Source: a virus. From it: a DNA stretch of 61,047 bases. Positions 40,044 to 49,512 of this stretch are shown here, in pieces. The position numbers and the translations under genes are program-made. The number at the start of each line of letters is the position of its first letter. Within the stretch, counting starts at the first letter, position 1. Under the pieces are notes generated by a model, which searched no databases, had not been told where the DNA came from, and saw nothing but the letters and a program-made list of their open reading frames with translations. The DNA lies in the IMG/VR virus record IMGVR_UViG_3300028198_000003, positions 1-61,047 of that record; one strand, written 5' to 3'.

Positions 40044-41656
40044 GTTCCTTCCTCCTTCCATACGTTGTCAGTAGATGTTACATCATTGTAAAACTTCAAA
40101 TCATCAATAGTAAAATTTAATGTTCCACTAAAACCTTCAACATATTGAGATACTTTAATATATTTTGTTCCTGTTATATTTGAAAGATTATTTGAAGCTT
40201 CTGTAATTGTAGGTGTATCAGAATAATCTGCATTATTATAAATATATGTTTTAAAACTTGTATTTCCATCTCTAATCAATTTTATGTATTTTGTTCCTGA
40301 TGTTACTGTAACACCTGTTCCAACATATTGTGCTGTTGTATTGTTATTATTGAAAGATTCGTGAGCATTAATATCACTTCTTGGACATATAGTGAAATCT
40401 ACTTCATCAATATTTGCAGGTTCGCCAACTGTTGTTGCACTTGCCAATCCAATATAACATCTATGTTGATTTCCTGAATTGGTATTAACAGCATAAGGGG
40501 AAGCAATATCTAAAGTAAAAGTCATTACCCATGATGTTCCAACTGTTATTGAATCGTTTGCAAGTAGGTCATAAGTCATATTTGTTTGTATATTATCTGT
40601 ATCTGATTTTACATTTAGTTTGTTTGAACCAATATTAAAATAAGTTGGGTTTCCACTAACCCACCCTGTACTGCTTGAGAAATTAAATTCTTTTGTCATT
40701 GGATCAGAATAATGATACATCTTTCGTGTATCGGTTTCTTCAAATCTGCTTCCTACTTGGACATTGGTTGGTTTACCACCTGCTGAAGTATCATAAGTAT
40801 TACCACTTGTAGCAAATTTAATAATTACAATACCTGAACCACCATCACCACCTGTTCCACCAAGTGAGTGTTGTCCACCACCACCACCTGTTCCATCAGT
40901 TCCAGATACCCCTGCTGTACCACCACCATGAGAAGCAGTTCCACTAGGAGTTGAACCTTCACTTCCACCTGAACCACCACCAGCATAACCAACTGACGTT
41001 CCAGTAATTGAAATATCTAACCCTGCACCACCATTACCAACGGTATTGCCACCACTACTTGATGAAGTAATACCGATAGTACCTGCACCACCTGCACCAC
41101 CACCACCTGAACCTGTCCAATATGATGAACTACCAGATGATGTTGATGAAGCTGTACCACCATTGTTTCCTTGTCCAGTAGTTCCTTGTCCAGTAGTTAC
41201 ACTGTTACTTGGAAATGACAATCCAACTCCACCTCCAGAACCTCCATTTTGACCGTCAATATCCCAAGATTCACGACCTCCTCCACCACCAATGGCAGTT
41301 AATGAGTTAATTGATGAATCATTACCATTAGATGCTGATGTTCCAGAAACAGCACCATTTCCCCCATCACCTACAACAACTGAATAAGTGCCACTTGCTA
41401 AATTAGAAAATGTGCCTTGTAACAATCCTCCAGCTCCGCCACCGCCACCTGATTTTGTGCCTCCCCCACCACCACCAGCAACTACGAGATATTCCACATT
41501 GAATGAGGAAGTTGGTGTGAATGTTCCTGACTCTGTAAATGTGATTATAGTATTACCTGCTGATGATGATGTATCTATTGTTCCACGATTAGAAACTACT
41601 GGTACATCAGAACTTGTTGCTTGAATCCTTCTACCTGCGTGATATGTTATTGCCAT
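40040..41656 (-). CDS. glycine-rich and jelly-roll fibre protein
   Basis: A 538-residue protein. After MAITYHAGRRIQATSSDVPV comes a strand motif (FNVEYLVVAGGGGGG) and about 200 residues rich in Gly and Ser; then a domain similar to the jelly-roll units of the next gene (TNVQVGSRFEETDTRKMYHY, and TKYIKLIRDG). It overlaps the LamG gene (ATGA). A tail adhesin with modular exchange is likely. Confidence 0.65.
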   Translation of the reverse strand: MAITYHAGRRIQATSSDVPVVSNRGTIDTSSSAGNTIITFTESGTFTPTSSFNVEYLVVAGGGGGGTKSGGGGGAGGLLQGTFSNLASGTYSVVVGDGGNGAVSGTSASNGNDSSINSLTAIGGGGGRESWDIDGQNGGSGGGVGLSFPSNSVTTGQGTTGQGNNGGTASSTSSGSSSYWTGSGGGGAGGAGTIGITSSSSGGNTVGNGGAGLDISITGTSVGYAGGGSGGSEGSTPSGTASHGGGTAGVSGTDGTGGGGGQHSLGGTGGDGGSGIVIIKFATSGNTYDTSAGGKPTNVQVGSRFEETDTRKMYHYSDPMTKEFNFSSSTGWVSGNPTYFNIGSNKLNVKSDTDNIQTNMTYDLLANDSITVGTSWVMTFTLDIASPYAVNTNSGNQHRCYIGLASATTVGEPANIDEVDFTICPRSDINAHESFNNNNTTAQYVGTGVTVTSGTKYIKLIRDGNTSFKTYIYNNADYSDTPTITEASNNLSNITGTKYIKVSQYVEGFSGTLNFTIDDLKFYNDVTSTDNVWKEEGT

Positions 41657-41672
41657 CAGTCAATCAATCCAC

Positions 41673-43385
41673 CTATGCAATTTGAACCTCGACAGCGGCT
41701 CCGTTCTTCCAGATCTTTGTAAATACGCCTTCGTTGTTGGCATCTATCTTCTTTATGTAAATGTCTCTTGTACCTACACCCACGGTTCCGAAAGATGATG
41801 CTGTGCCTGTATAGGTAGTAGTTTGAGTATTTGAAAATTCGTGAACAATCGTTGCTCCTCCACCTGCTGATTGCCATTGACCATCACCTCTAAGGAATGT
41901 TGTTGAACTTGGTGTTCCTGATGATGTGGCTATTCCTGCTATTGGTAATCCAGTTGCATTTGTTAATACACCTGATGCTGGTGTTCCTAATGTTGGCGTT
42001 GAAAAAGTTGGTGATGTTAATGTTTTATTAGTTAATGTTTGTGATGTTGATAAATCTACTGTTACTGCTGTATCTATTGCTATTGTATTTCCAGTCTTTG
42101 TGATTCCTGTTCCTCCTACAAGATCTCCTACTCCTGAGAATTGTGAGAAAGTTAATACTGTAGTGCCTACTGTAATTGGATCATCTGTAGTTAATACAAA
42201 TCCTTGACCTGCTAAAGTTGTACCCTCAGTAATTAAAGTGTATAAACCTGCTGTTACTTCAACGTTTGCATCTGCATCAGTTGATCTTGCCCATGCTCCT
42301 GCTGCTGAAACATAGATACCGTTTTGTGATCCTGTTGTTTGATTTTTAACTAAAACTCTATCTGTTGTAGTTGTTACTCCATCGATAGTTTGTTCTCCAC
42401 TTAATGTAATGTTTGCAGTAGTTGCTACTCTACATGAATCTTTTGCGTCTAATCCTGCTTGGGCTGCATCTACTTGAGATTTTGTTGCTGCGTCCTGTGC
42501 TGCTGTACCATCTGCCAGTCCTGTTAATTTTTGTGAGTTAAATGCCACTGATGCTGAAGGTGCTGTCATGTTTGCATAACTTAATGGATCTGTTGCTAAT
42601 TTTGCGATTGCAATATCTCCATCTGCGATTGCTGTGGCGTTACCTGTTGAGGTTACGATTCCTGTCAAGTTTGCGTTGGTTGTTACTGTTGCTGAATTAC
42701 CTGTACAACTTGCTGAACTGCCTGTTGTATTTTGATTCAATGTTGCTACACTAACTACACCTGCATTGGTCATTGTAGCATCTCCAGAAAGTGCTGCTGC
42801 TGTAAATCCTGTTCCATCTCCAATTAATAATTCTGTATCTGCTAATGCTACATCTGATGGAACTCCTGTTGAATTTGCATTTCTAACTTTAATTGTATTT
42901 GCTGCCATATCTGCAAGTTTGACATTTGTAACTGATCCATCTGCCGTGGTTCCTCCACCATAACCATACCAATAATTTCCTTTTCTAATTAGGATTGTAG
43001 GTTTGGTTGTAGATAATGTTTCATTTGCATCACTAATAGTTTTTATGTGACCATCTGCTGATGGACTTGAAGTATTTGTTAATGTAATTGTATCTCCTGT
43101 ATCTGCAAAAAGATATATCAAATCATATTGACTTGTGTTTGCTATTGCTAATTTATCTAAAGTATCTGTAATTCCTGCCTCTGCTGCTGCAACTGTAACT
43201 GAATCTGTTACTGTTAATACACCTGAGGCTATTGTTACTGTTGCTGTTGTAGGTGTGTTACCATACATTCCTGATTGTGCAGGATCTTCATTCCACTCAT
43301 TAGTTCCTACTGGAGAAGAGCCATCATCAGGATAAGTGGTAGTATTGACTTCTGTTGCGTGCTTGTAGATTGCTTTACGTGCCAT
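41673..43385 (-). CDS. tail fibre protein
   Basis: A 570-residue Thr/Ala/Val-rich protein with repetitive beta structure, including a Gly-Asp-Ala-Thr stretch (ALSGDATMTNAGVVSVATLN), a segment with SQVDAAQAGLDAKDSCRVAT typical of phage tail fibre modules, and YVSAAGAWARSTDADANVEV. The C-terminal part has an intramolecular domain-like end (STTFLRGDGQWQS). Such fibres are trimeric. The start overlaps the preceding small gene (ATGA). Confidence 0.7.
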   Translation of the reverse strand: MARKAIYKHATEVNTTTYPDDGSSPVGTNEWNEDPAQSGMYGNTPTTATVTIASGVLTVTDSVTVAAAEAGITDTLDKLAIANTSQYDLIYLFADTGDTITLTNTSSPSADGHIKTISDANETLSTTKPTILIRKGNYWYGYGGGTTADGSVTNVKLADMAANTIKVRNANSTGVPSDVALADTELLIGDGTGFTAAALSGDATMTNAGVVSVATLNQNTTGSSASCTGNSATVTTNANLTGIVTSTGNATAIADGDIAIAKLATDPLSYANMTAPSASVAFNSQKLTGLADGTAAQDAATKSQVDAAQAGLDAKDSCRVATTANITLSGEQTIDGVTTTTDRVLVKNQTTGSQNGIYVSAAGAWARSTDADANVEVTAGLYTLITEGTTLAGQGFVLTTDDPITVGTTVLTFSQFSGVGDLVGGTGITKTGNTIAIDTAVTVDLSTSQTLTNKTLTSPTFSTPTLGTPASGVLTNATGLPIAGIATSSGTPSSTTFLRGDGQWQSAGGGATIVHEFSNTQTTTYTGTASSFGTVGVGTRDIYIKKIDANNEGVFTKIWKNGAAVEVQIA

Positions 43386-43531
43386 CAGTTATTACCTCGT
43401 ATCTCTTCCTTATTAACCTTTGTTAATACAAAATTAACCTTCTCATCAAATCTTACTTTATCATCAAGTCCACCTGTTGCTTTTGGGAACTTCATACTAA
43501 TTCTTTCTAACAAATTAAATATGCCTCCCAT
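43385..43531 (-). CDS. 48-residue hypothetical tail-operon protein
   Basis: MGGIFNLLERISMKFPKATG, then a charged end. Its stop overlaps the fibre start. A TTG upstream could extend it. Function unknown; possibly an assembly factor. Confidence 0.5.
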   Translation of the reverse strand: MGGIFNLLERISMKFPKATGGLDDKVRFDEKVNFVLTKVNKEEIRGNN

Positions 43532-43553
43532 AGATAAGCCTTTAGGCAAAGGG

Positions 43554-44132
43554 TTATACTCCGTTAAATGTATGATTTACGAAGAGTTTTAGTGTATCAG
43601 TGCTTGTTTTATGGAATGTTGCAGGTGATGTAAAGTTCCAGTGTGTCAAGATTTTGGTTGCACTTACTGGTGATGTTTGTCCAACATCATAAATTGCTCC
43701 ACCTGTAATTGGGTTTCCTGCTGATGTGTCAATTTGGTTGGTTGCCCAATCAAATCTATAAGATATTGCATCTGCTGAAGCACCTGTATTATCGGAATCC
43801 TGATCATTGGTTAATGGGTAGGTTGCTGTTAGTCCTCTAACTGCACCTGTAGTTGTAATTGGACTGCTTACTTGACCATATGCATCTGTTTTTGCAATGG
43901 TATCTGCTGAAGCAGGGTTTTGTAGAACGCATGCTGAAGCATGAAAGTTTTCATTTGTTGCAGGATTTTCTTCTGCTGACTGTTTAGCGTAAAATATATC
44001 ACCGTCATTAGTGACTAGGTTTGAGCCATACCACCAGTCTTTTGAACCGTCTTGATGAGTGACTACTACACAAATATTATTTTTTGGATCTATTTCTGTT
44101 GGAAGTTGTTTGCCGTTACCGTGAATTAACAT
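43554..44132 (-). CDS. tail-associated protein
   Basis: A 192-residue strand-rich protein (ICVVVTHQDGSKDWWYGSNL; KILTHWNFTSPATFHKTSTD). TTTAAATAC 29 nt upstream indicates its own promoter, so a fibre-gene transcript may start here. It probably contributes to the baseplate-fibre junction; no family recognised. Confidence 0.55.
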   Translation of the reverse strand: MLIHGNGKQLPTEIDPKNNICVVVTHQDGSKDWWYGSNLVTNDGDIFYAKQSAEENPATNENFHASACVLQNPASADTIAKTDAYGQVSSPITTTGAVRGLTATYPLTNDQDSDNTGASADAISYRFDWATNQIDTSAGNPITGGAIYDVGQTSPVSATKILTHWNFTSPATFHKTSTDTLKLFVNHTFNGV

Positions 44133-44194
44133 GTAATATGTTTAATATTGAAGTATTTAAATATTATTGTCTTTGAATAAGACAGTAATCTTTA

Positions 44195-46132
44195 TTATGG
44201 GTTCAAATTGGTATCTGTGACTAGGTTACTGATTGCCTCTGCTGAGGTCTTTTCAATATCAAATGCGTCCAATAGGAAGTCACCTGTCTCTATGGTTGTT
44301 TTACCTTCTGGGTAAGTCCAAGTTATTGATTTTATTGTGGTACTGACATCAAGATTTTTAGTGGTATTTGTTACCTTTACCTTGAAATTCTCTCTAACAA
44401 AATCTATCAAAGCAGGAGCAACTATAGTATATCTGGTATTAATAACTGCATGTTTTGTAAGAAATTTATTTCTAAAAATTATTGCTGCTGCTGCATCAGT
44501 AATTTGTGGTGTAAATATTCTTTTTGAGTATAATCCTATAAGATTAATAGAAGTTGTATCAGAATCGTGTATTATATTAAAACTACCTGATATTCTGGTT
44601 GATACATATAAATCGTTTACAGTCATACTATCATCATATCCATCAGCAGTTACATCATATAGTTTACCAAATTTCAATGTATCAGTTAAATCAATATCAT
44701 TATCTTCTATAATACATTTACCTCTTGGTGATACATAAAATGATTTATCTACTATAGTCATTAACTGATTAATAATTTCTAAGAAATTACCTGATCCTTC
44801 ATAAGAGTTTATTGTATTTGATACTGAAGTTAGATCTCTTACACTTAATTTAAAATTAGGTGAATTTATAAGTGTTTGATTAAGGTGAGCAAATATTGAT
44901 CTTATAATTTCTACAGAGGAACAAATAGTGAAAGTTTTACCAGATCTACTTGGACTTGTTGCAGGACTTAAATTTCTATACCATTCACCAGTAACATAAG
45001 TACTTCCACTAGGTAATATTATATCACTTATAACTGAATCTATTATGACTTTACCAAATCCTTTTACATATATTTTCTTTTGATCTATACTAGATTCTAT
45101 TTTCCATACTGTTCCTGCAAGTTTCATGATCAAAGGTATAGGTCTTGATGAAAATATTTGTTTGGAACTTTCTGAGTCAAGTACATTAGAATATATTCTT
45201 ATAGAATATAATTTTCCTTCAAATTTACTATTTGTTGATGTAACAGTATTAGTACTCCATGCTGATGCTTTTGATCCTATAGTTGCATCAGTTGGAACTG
45301 AAAAAGAGCCTGATGATTTTGGATATGAAGCAGTTCCAGTATAAGTTCCATTGGGTGCTCCAAAAGGAATACTCTCTGAACCATTAACTAACCATAAATT
45401 AAATGTTATACCTTTTCTTTGTAATCTCACAAGACATGGTGTATCAGCTTGACAGTATGATGCAGAGCCACCATCACTACCTGAAGTAGAAAATGATTTA
45501 GATCCTACTCCTGAAGTAGTATTCTCAATGGTTGCGATTGCATAAAATTGATTAGAAGTCATACCTAATTTAATTGTTATGCCTTCACCAGAACTATTAA
45601 TTTTTGAAAATATAACTCCACCTTGTTCACCGTCTTCTGGTTCAACCCAACAAAATATATCAAAATCTCCTGAGAAATCTAATGTATTGGTAGTACCGTC
45701 TTTAAGAAACTTGTTTGGAATTATAGCACCTTTACCATTACTTGTTGCAGTAGCACCGTAAAATCCTTTGAATTTATTATTTGCAGTTGTAGTTAAAGTA
45801 TAATCCAATCCATCATAATCTGTAAATCCAGATAAAGTACTATGTGTTTGATTTACAGGATCATTGTTATATCCACTTTCATCAAGACATGAGCCTTGAA
45901 ACAAATAAGCACCTCTCAAATGTGTTGCATCTGCTACGTCTTGTATGTATTTATATTCATCTCCTATAAGTGATGATATTCTTGAAGGAACTTTGAATAT
46001 ACCAGAATCTACTGCTCTTAACCCATCTCTTGCTATTTCTGCATGATCCATAGGAACAGTGGATACTACTCTTACATCAGAACCTCCAATATCTTGAGTG
46101 TCTTCTTTAACAAGTTTAGCAAAAGATTTCAA
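44195..46132 (-). CDS. baseplate hub-like protein with LamG insertion
   Basis: A 645-residue protein. Residues about 75-330 form a LamG-like carbohydrate-binding module (LRGAYLFQGSCLDESGYNND; FDIFCWVEPEDGEQGGVIFS; LYSIRIYSNVLDSESS). The last 300 residues resemble a siphophage tail-hub or Gp37-like domain (WKIESSIDQKKIYVKGFGKV; SFYVSPRGKCIIEDNDIDLT; VKSITWTYPEGKTTIETGDF-type ending). A fusion of hub and lectin suggests direct glycan binding at the tail tip. Overlaps the upstream gene. Confidence 0.6.
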   Translation of the reverse strand: MKSFAKLVKEDTQDIGGSDVRVVSTVPMDHAEIARDGLRAVDSGIFKVPSRISSLIGDEYKYIQDVADATHLRGAYLFQGSCLDESGYNNDPVNQTHSTLSGFTDYDGLDYTLTTTANNKFKGFYGATATSNGKGAIIPNKFLKDGTTNTLDFSGDFDIFCWVEPEDGEQGGVIFSKINSSGEGITIKLGMTSNQFYAIATIENTTSGVGSKSFSTSGSDGGSASYCQADTPCLVRLQRKGITFNLWLVNGSESIPFGAPNGTYTGTASYPKSSGSFSVPTDATIGSKASAWSTNTVTSTNSKFEGKLYSIRIYSNVLDSESSKQIFSSRPIPLIMKLAGTVWKIESSIDQKKIYVKGFGKVIIDSVISDIILPSGSTYVTGEWYRNLSPATSPSRSGKTFTICSSVEIIRSIFAHLNQTLINSPNFKLSVRDLTSVSNTINSYEGSGNFLEIINQLMTIVDKSFYVSPRGKCIIEDNDIDLTDTLKFGKLYDVTADGYDDSMTVNDLYVSTRISGSFNIIHDSDTTSINLIGLYSKRIFTPQITDAAAAIIFRNKFLTKHAVINTRYTIVAPALIDFVRENFKVKVTNTTKNLDVSTTIKSITWTYPEGKTTIETGDFLLDAFDIEKTSAEAISNLVTDTNLNP

Positions 46133-47043
46133 GTAGAATCAACTCTTACTCTCTCTGAACGTATGCCTGAACCACCTGTATTTTTAGCAACTATGAAGAC
46201 ATAATATTGACCTGTTAATGATGTTGCAGTAAATTGATATTTACCATTTGTTATACTAGCAGTTGCAGCAGCCTGCGTAACTTTATGATAACTTGTAACA
46301 GCATCACCAACTTTTTGATAACCCAAAGAAAATGATATAATATTAGTTCCACCTGATCTTACAGGATCAGTCCATCTATATCTTATACTTCCTGATGCAG
46401 GACTACTTATCTCTAAACCTGTTACCATTTCAGGAGTATCTGCATCATATATTGACATTACATTTCCTACTAAATAGTCTACATTAACAGTCCATACTAC
46501 AGGAGAACCTGAATCTACAGATGTTGAGATTGATTGTATAGATCCTGCACCTTCATAAAATATTGAGTCAGTGGTAGTGTCTATAATTCTTAATAGAAAT
46601 GTATCTGTAATTGATCTTGATTCAAAGTTACTAAGAAAAGAATCTACTAACTTTATATTATTGGCTTCAACTTGGTCAACATAAACATAATCAGTTTCAG
46701 TTCCATTATTATCATACTTATCAACGTCTATATGATCATCTTCTTCCAATATTTCATCTAATGCTATACCAGTTACATTAGCTAATGTGACCAAGTTAGA
46801 ATCAAATTTACAACCAAATCTTATCTGTTGTGAGTTACCTTCCATTTTTACCAATATATTTTCTGTTGATTTATCTTCAGGTAATGGCATAGGTGATATG
46901 GGTGTGTTTAAATCTATCCCTATAGTTTCAAATGTTTTAGCTTGAAATCTATCTATTCTATAAGTATTTGTTTGAGTTGTGCCACCTTGAGGAAGATATG
47001 ATTCAGGGTGAATCTTATACAACTCTATCATTATATCAGTCAT
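46129..47043 (-). CDS. distal tail-like protein with FN3 domain
   Basis: A 304-residue protein. The N-terminal 200 residues are strand-rich, in the place of a distal tail protein directly after the tape measure; the C-terminal part is a fibronectin type III-like domain (VTGLEISSPASGSIRYRWTD ... GQYYVFIVAKNTGGSG). FN3 modules are common on phage tails. Start and stop overlap both neighbours (ATGA). Confidence 0.6.
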   Translation of the reverse strand: MTDIMIELYKIHPESYLPQGGTTQTNTYRIDRFQAKTFETIGIDLNTPISPMPLPEDKSTENILVKMEGNSQQIRFGCKFDSNLVTLANVTGIALDEILEEDDHIDVDKYDNNGTETDYVYVDQVEANNIKLVDSFLSNFESRSITDTFLLRIIDTTTDSIFYEGAGSIQSISTSVDSGSPVVWTVNVDYLVGNVMSIYDADTPEMVTGLEISSPASGSIRYRWTDPVRSGGTNIISFSLGYQKVGDAVTSYHKVTQAAATASITNGKYQFTATSLTGQYYVFIVAKNTGGSGIRSERVRVDST

Positions 47044-48980
47044 AATTTAGCCTTCCTCGTACTACTTGTCTCTATTGCTTTCATTATTGTTCTTTGAAAT
47101 TTAAGCATATCTCTATCTGAGTATATGTTACCATTAACTGTTACGTTTACTGTTACGCCTGAGTCACCTCCACCACTACGTCTTCCCATTTTAGACATAG
47201 GTGTAACCATTTCAGATCCTCCTTCTCCAAATACATATCTTCTACCTGATTTACCGAAACCTCTAACCTCTTCACTTATCATTCCACCAAATGCATGTCT
47301 TCTACCACTATTATTCCTTCCTCCTGTAACTGGTGCTGCTAATGTTTCAGCTAAACCGACTAACTGTTGACCTGTTGACTGTTCACCAAATCCTACAAAG
47401 TCTAAAGCACCTTCAGTCAACCAATCAGGAATACCTATTGCTGATCCACCTTCACGAACACCCTTGTTAAAAGATTTGTAATGATCAGGTGCTATGGCTT
47501 GTATTGCAGTTCCTAATGCGTCTATTCCCAATAACACTTGACCTACTATAGGTATAGCTCTTGTTGCTATTTTTGCTGTTGTTGTGGCTGCTATTTTACT
47601 TACTGCTTTTGTTGCTGCACCTGCAACTGGTTTTGTTATAGGGCTAGCAGCACTTTTAGCTACATTTGCTACTTTAGCATTAGTTCCAAGAGACACTGCA
47701 TTGGCTGCTGCAATAGCTTTATCTGCTAATTTAAGACCACCTTTACCAACTTTTACTGCAAGTTGTGCAGGTAAACTCATAACAGCATCTACTGCCTTTA
47801 TACTTTTAAGTGCAACATTAACAGCTTTTGTAGATGCCTTGATAACGGGTGCAGGACTAGGTACTTTTGTATTTAACCACGGGGTTCTTGGTTTTGTAGT
47901 TTTAGGCAAAGTTGGTGGTGGTTTAGTAGCTGCATTAATTGCTGCCTTACCCTGTGCTCCTGTTAAAGTTTTAGTACCTAAACCTGCTTGTTTAAGAATT
48001 GACTTACCCTGTGCTCCTGTTATAGGAGTTTTAACTTTAGGAGTAGGAGTTTTAACTTTAGGAGTAGGAGTAGGAGTAGCAGTAGCAGCAAATGCCTTTG
48101 GAAATCTTTTAGTAATAATATCTGTAAGAGATTGAATTTTTAACCCTACTTTAGTTGTTCCATCTGGTGTTCCTATTGGAGTTTTATTTGGAGTAAGTGT
48201 AGGATCAAGTTTTCCAACAATAAACTTACCACTTGTTTCTACTGATTTAACAATACCCTCTCCTATATCTTCAATAGCTTTGGTTGAATTATTTAATTGA
48301 TTTGCAGCATTTAAGAACCACGGATATACAGTTTGATAAAATGGTATGATAAACTTTCGTAACAACAATATTAATATTGGTCGCATGAGCATGCCGAAAA
48401 AGTCACCTATAGGTCTAAGTACAAGCATAATACCAAAGTTAAGTAATTTTAACATCTGTTGCATTAACGGAGATGAATCAATGATTTTAGCACCTAATCC
48501 TATTCCTGCTCCTGCAGCACCTATTCCCATTCCTACTGCTGCCATTTTACCTCTTCCAGCAAACATCTTATTCCATTTAGAATCACCACCAAAATTTTTC
48601 TCAAATATTTTATCTAATTTTGAAAACACACCAACAGTTCCACTTTGTTGTAACATACCAAATCTTTTACGTTCTGCAGGATCTTTATGAAATTGTCCAC
48701 CTTGATTTGCTAATGCTTGTTTATCTTTCATGTTTTGGAATCCCATTCCACCTACAGATTGTAACATTGCCATTGCTGTTCCAAGAACTCCACCACCACC
48801 CATAGATTTAGTCATAACTTCTAGCATACGTCTTTGACCTTTCAAAGCATGGTCAGTTTGTAAAGCACCTTGTTTTTGTAACATATAAATCTTTGATTGT
48901 GATGTTGCAACCTCTATTTTTTTTCTTGCTTCAAGTTCAATAAGTTCTTTCTCTTGCTCAAATGAAATTTCTGTTACCAT
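47040..48980 (-). CDS. tail tape measure protein
   Basis: A 646-residue protein. An N-terminal coiled coil (about 1-40) is followed by hydrophobic stretches (LLNFGIMLVLRPIGDFFGML) and a Thr/Pro/Lys-rich repeat region (TPTPKVKTPTPKVK; GAQGK repeats). A second Ala-rich helical region precedes the C-terminal GEGGSEMVTPMSKMG, the usual end motif of tape measures. At about 0.15 nm per residue this predicts a tail near 95-100 nm. It follows the frameshifted chaperones, the standard order of siphovirus tails. Confidence 0.85.
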   Translation of the reverse strand: MVTEISFEQEKELIELEARKKIEVATSQSKIYMLQKQGALQTDHALKGQRRMLEVMTKSMGGGGVLGTAMAMLQSVGGMGFQNMKDKQALANQGGQFHKDPAERKRFGMLQQSGTVGVFSKLDKIFEKNFGGDSKWNKMFAGRGKMAAVGMGIGAAGAGIGLGAKIIDSSPLMQQMLKLLNFGIMLVLRPIGDFFGMLMRPILILLLRKFIIPFYQTVYPWFLNAANQLNNSTKAIEDIGEGIVKSVETSGKFIVGKLDPTLTPNKTPIGTPDGTTKVGLKIQSLTDIITKRFPKAFAATATPTPTPKVKTPTPKVKTPITGAQGKSILKQAGLGTKTLTGAQGKAAINAATKPPPTLPKTTKPRTPWLNTKVPSPAPVIKASTKAVNVALKSIKAVDAVMSLPAQLAVKVGKGGLKLADKAIAAANAVSLGTNAKVANVAKSAASPITKPVAGAATKAVSKIAATTTAKIATRAIPIVGQVLLGIDALGTAIQAIAPDHYKSFNKGVREGGSAIGIPDWLTEGALDFVGFGEQSTGQQLVGLAETLAAPVTGGRNNSGRRHAFGGMISEEVRGFGKSGRRYVFGEGGSEMVTPMSKMGRRSGGGDSGVTVNVTVNGNIYSDRDMLKFQRTIMKAIETSSTRKAKL

Positions 48981-48993
48981 GATATATAACCTA

Positions 48994-49200
48994 TTACTTA
49001 GATCTATTTAAATTTACACGTTCTTTACGTTGTTCGTCTTTATATTCAGATATAATTGTATTAAGATAGCCTATTGGCTGCGAGTCGACTTGGTCTTTCG
49101 TCCAACCGTATTCCCTTGCGAAGAAGTAGTAGAGATTTCCTGTGCCTCTGCTATATCCTGTCCCACGAAAGTCTCCACCCACTCTTCCAAATATTTCGCT
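48994..49200 (-). CDS. tail assembly chaperone T domain (by -1 frameshift)
   Basis: This frame is in -1 relation to the upstream chaperone and has no good start of its own. Entered at the C CCT TTA site (49206-49200), it adds 68 residues beginning SEIFGRVGGDF and including LYYFFAREYGWTKDQVDSQP, typical of T domains that bind the tape measure. The fusion would be 162 residues. A GTG at 49182 is a weaker alternative start. Confidence 0.8.
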   Translation of the reverse strand, partial: SEIFGRVGGDFRGTGYSRGTGNLYYFFAREYGWTKDQVDSQPIGYLNTIISEYKDEQRKERVNLNRSK

Positions 49201-49481
49201 AAAGGGTAGTCTTTCATGACCTCCTTCATGATGGTCTTTGCTACACTTGATTTAAGATTTCTAATTGAAGCAACTTCTTTTACTTTAAAAGGTGCTTTTG
49301 TAATTACTGCTGTTAATATTAACTGTCTATAAAGTGGCAAGTTAACCTTAGGTTCATTTACCTGAGTCATATCTAAACATTGATTTAGAATTGCTTCTAA
49401 TTCACCAAATGTAATATCATCTTCGTATGATACAGTTTCTTTTGTATTATTGTCCCACGGGATCTCAAACGATTTAATCAT
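49071..49481 (-). CDS. tail assembly chaperone G
   Basis: A 136-residue protein between the tail tube and the tape measure, acidic N-terminus (IPWDNNTKETVSYEDDITFG) and helical body. Residue 94 is the Leu of the slippery TTA codon; most ribosomes continue to Gln136. It should coat the tape measure during tail assembly and be absent from virions. TTTAATATA is 28 nt upstream. Confidence 0.8.
   Translation of the reverse strand: MIKSFEIPWDNNTKETVSYEDDITFGELEAILNQCLDMTQVNEPKVNLPLYRQLILTAVITKAPFKVKEVASIRNLKSSVAKTIMKEVMKDYPLAKYLEEWVETFVGQDIAEAQEISTTSSQGNTVGRKTKSTRSQ
49200..49206 (-). promoter_or_regulatory. programmed -1 frameshift site C CCT TTA
   Basis: In the G frame the codons are TAC CCT TTA GCG. 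C CCT TTA fits X-XXY-YYZ exactly and allows re-pairing as CCC TTT. The -1 frame is open from a TAA near 49255 down to 48994. It is the only canonical heptamer found in that window. Confidence 0.8.
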
Positions 49482-49512
49482 ATATATTGTGTATAATTGT
49501 TATATTAAAGTG

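Noticed and set aside
41656-41877. 73-residue minus-strand frame inside the fibre gene
   Set aside because: It lies wholly within the 41673-43385 coding sequence in another frame and has Arg/Cys-rich random composition.
47584-48135. 183-residue plus-strand frame opposite the tape measure
   Set aside because: Mirror of an Ala/Thr/Pro-rich coding region; no start signals.
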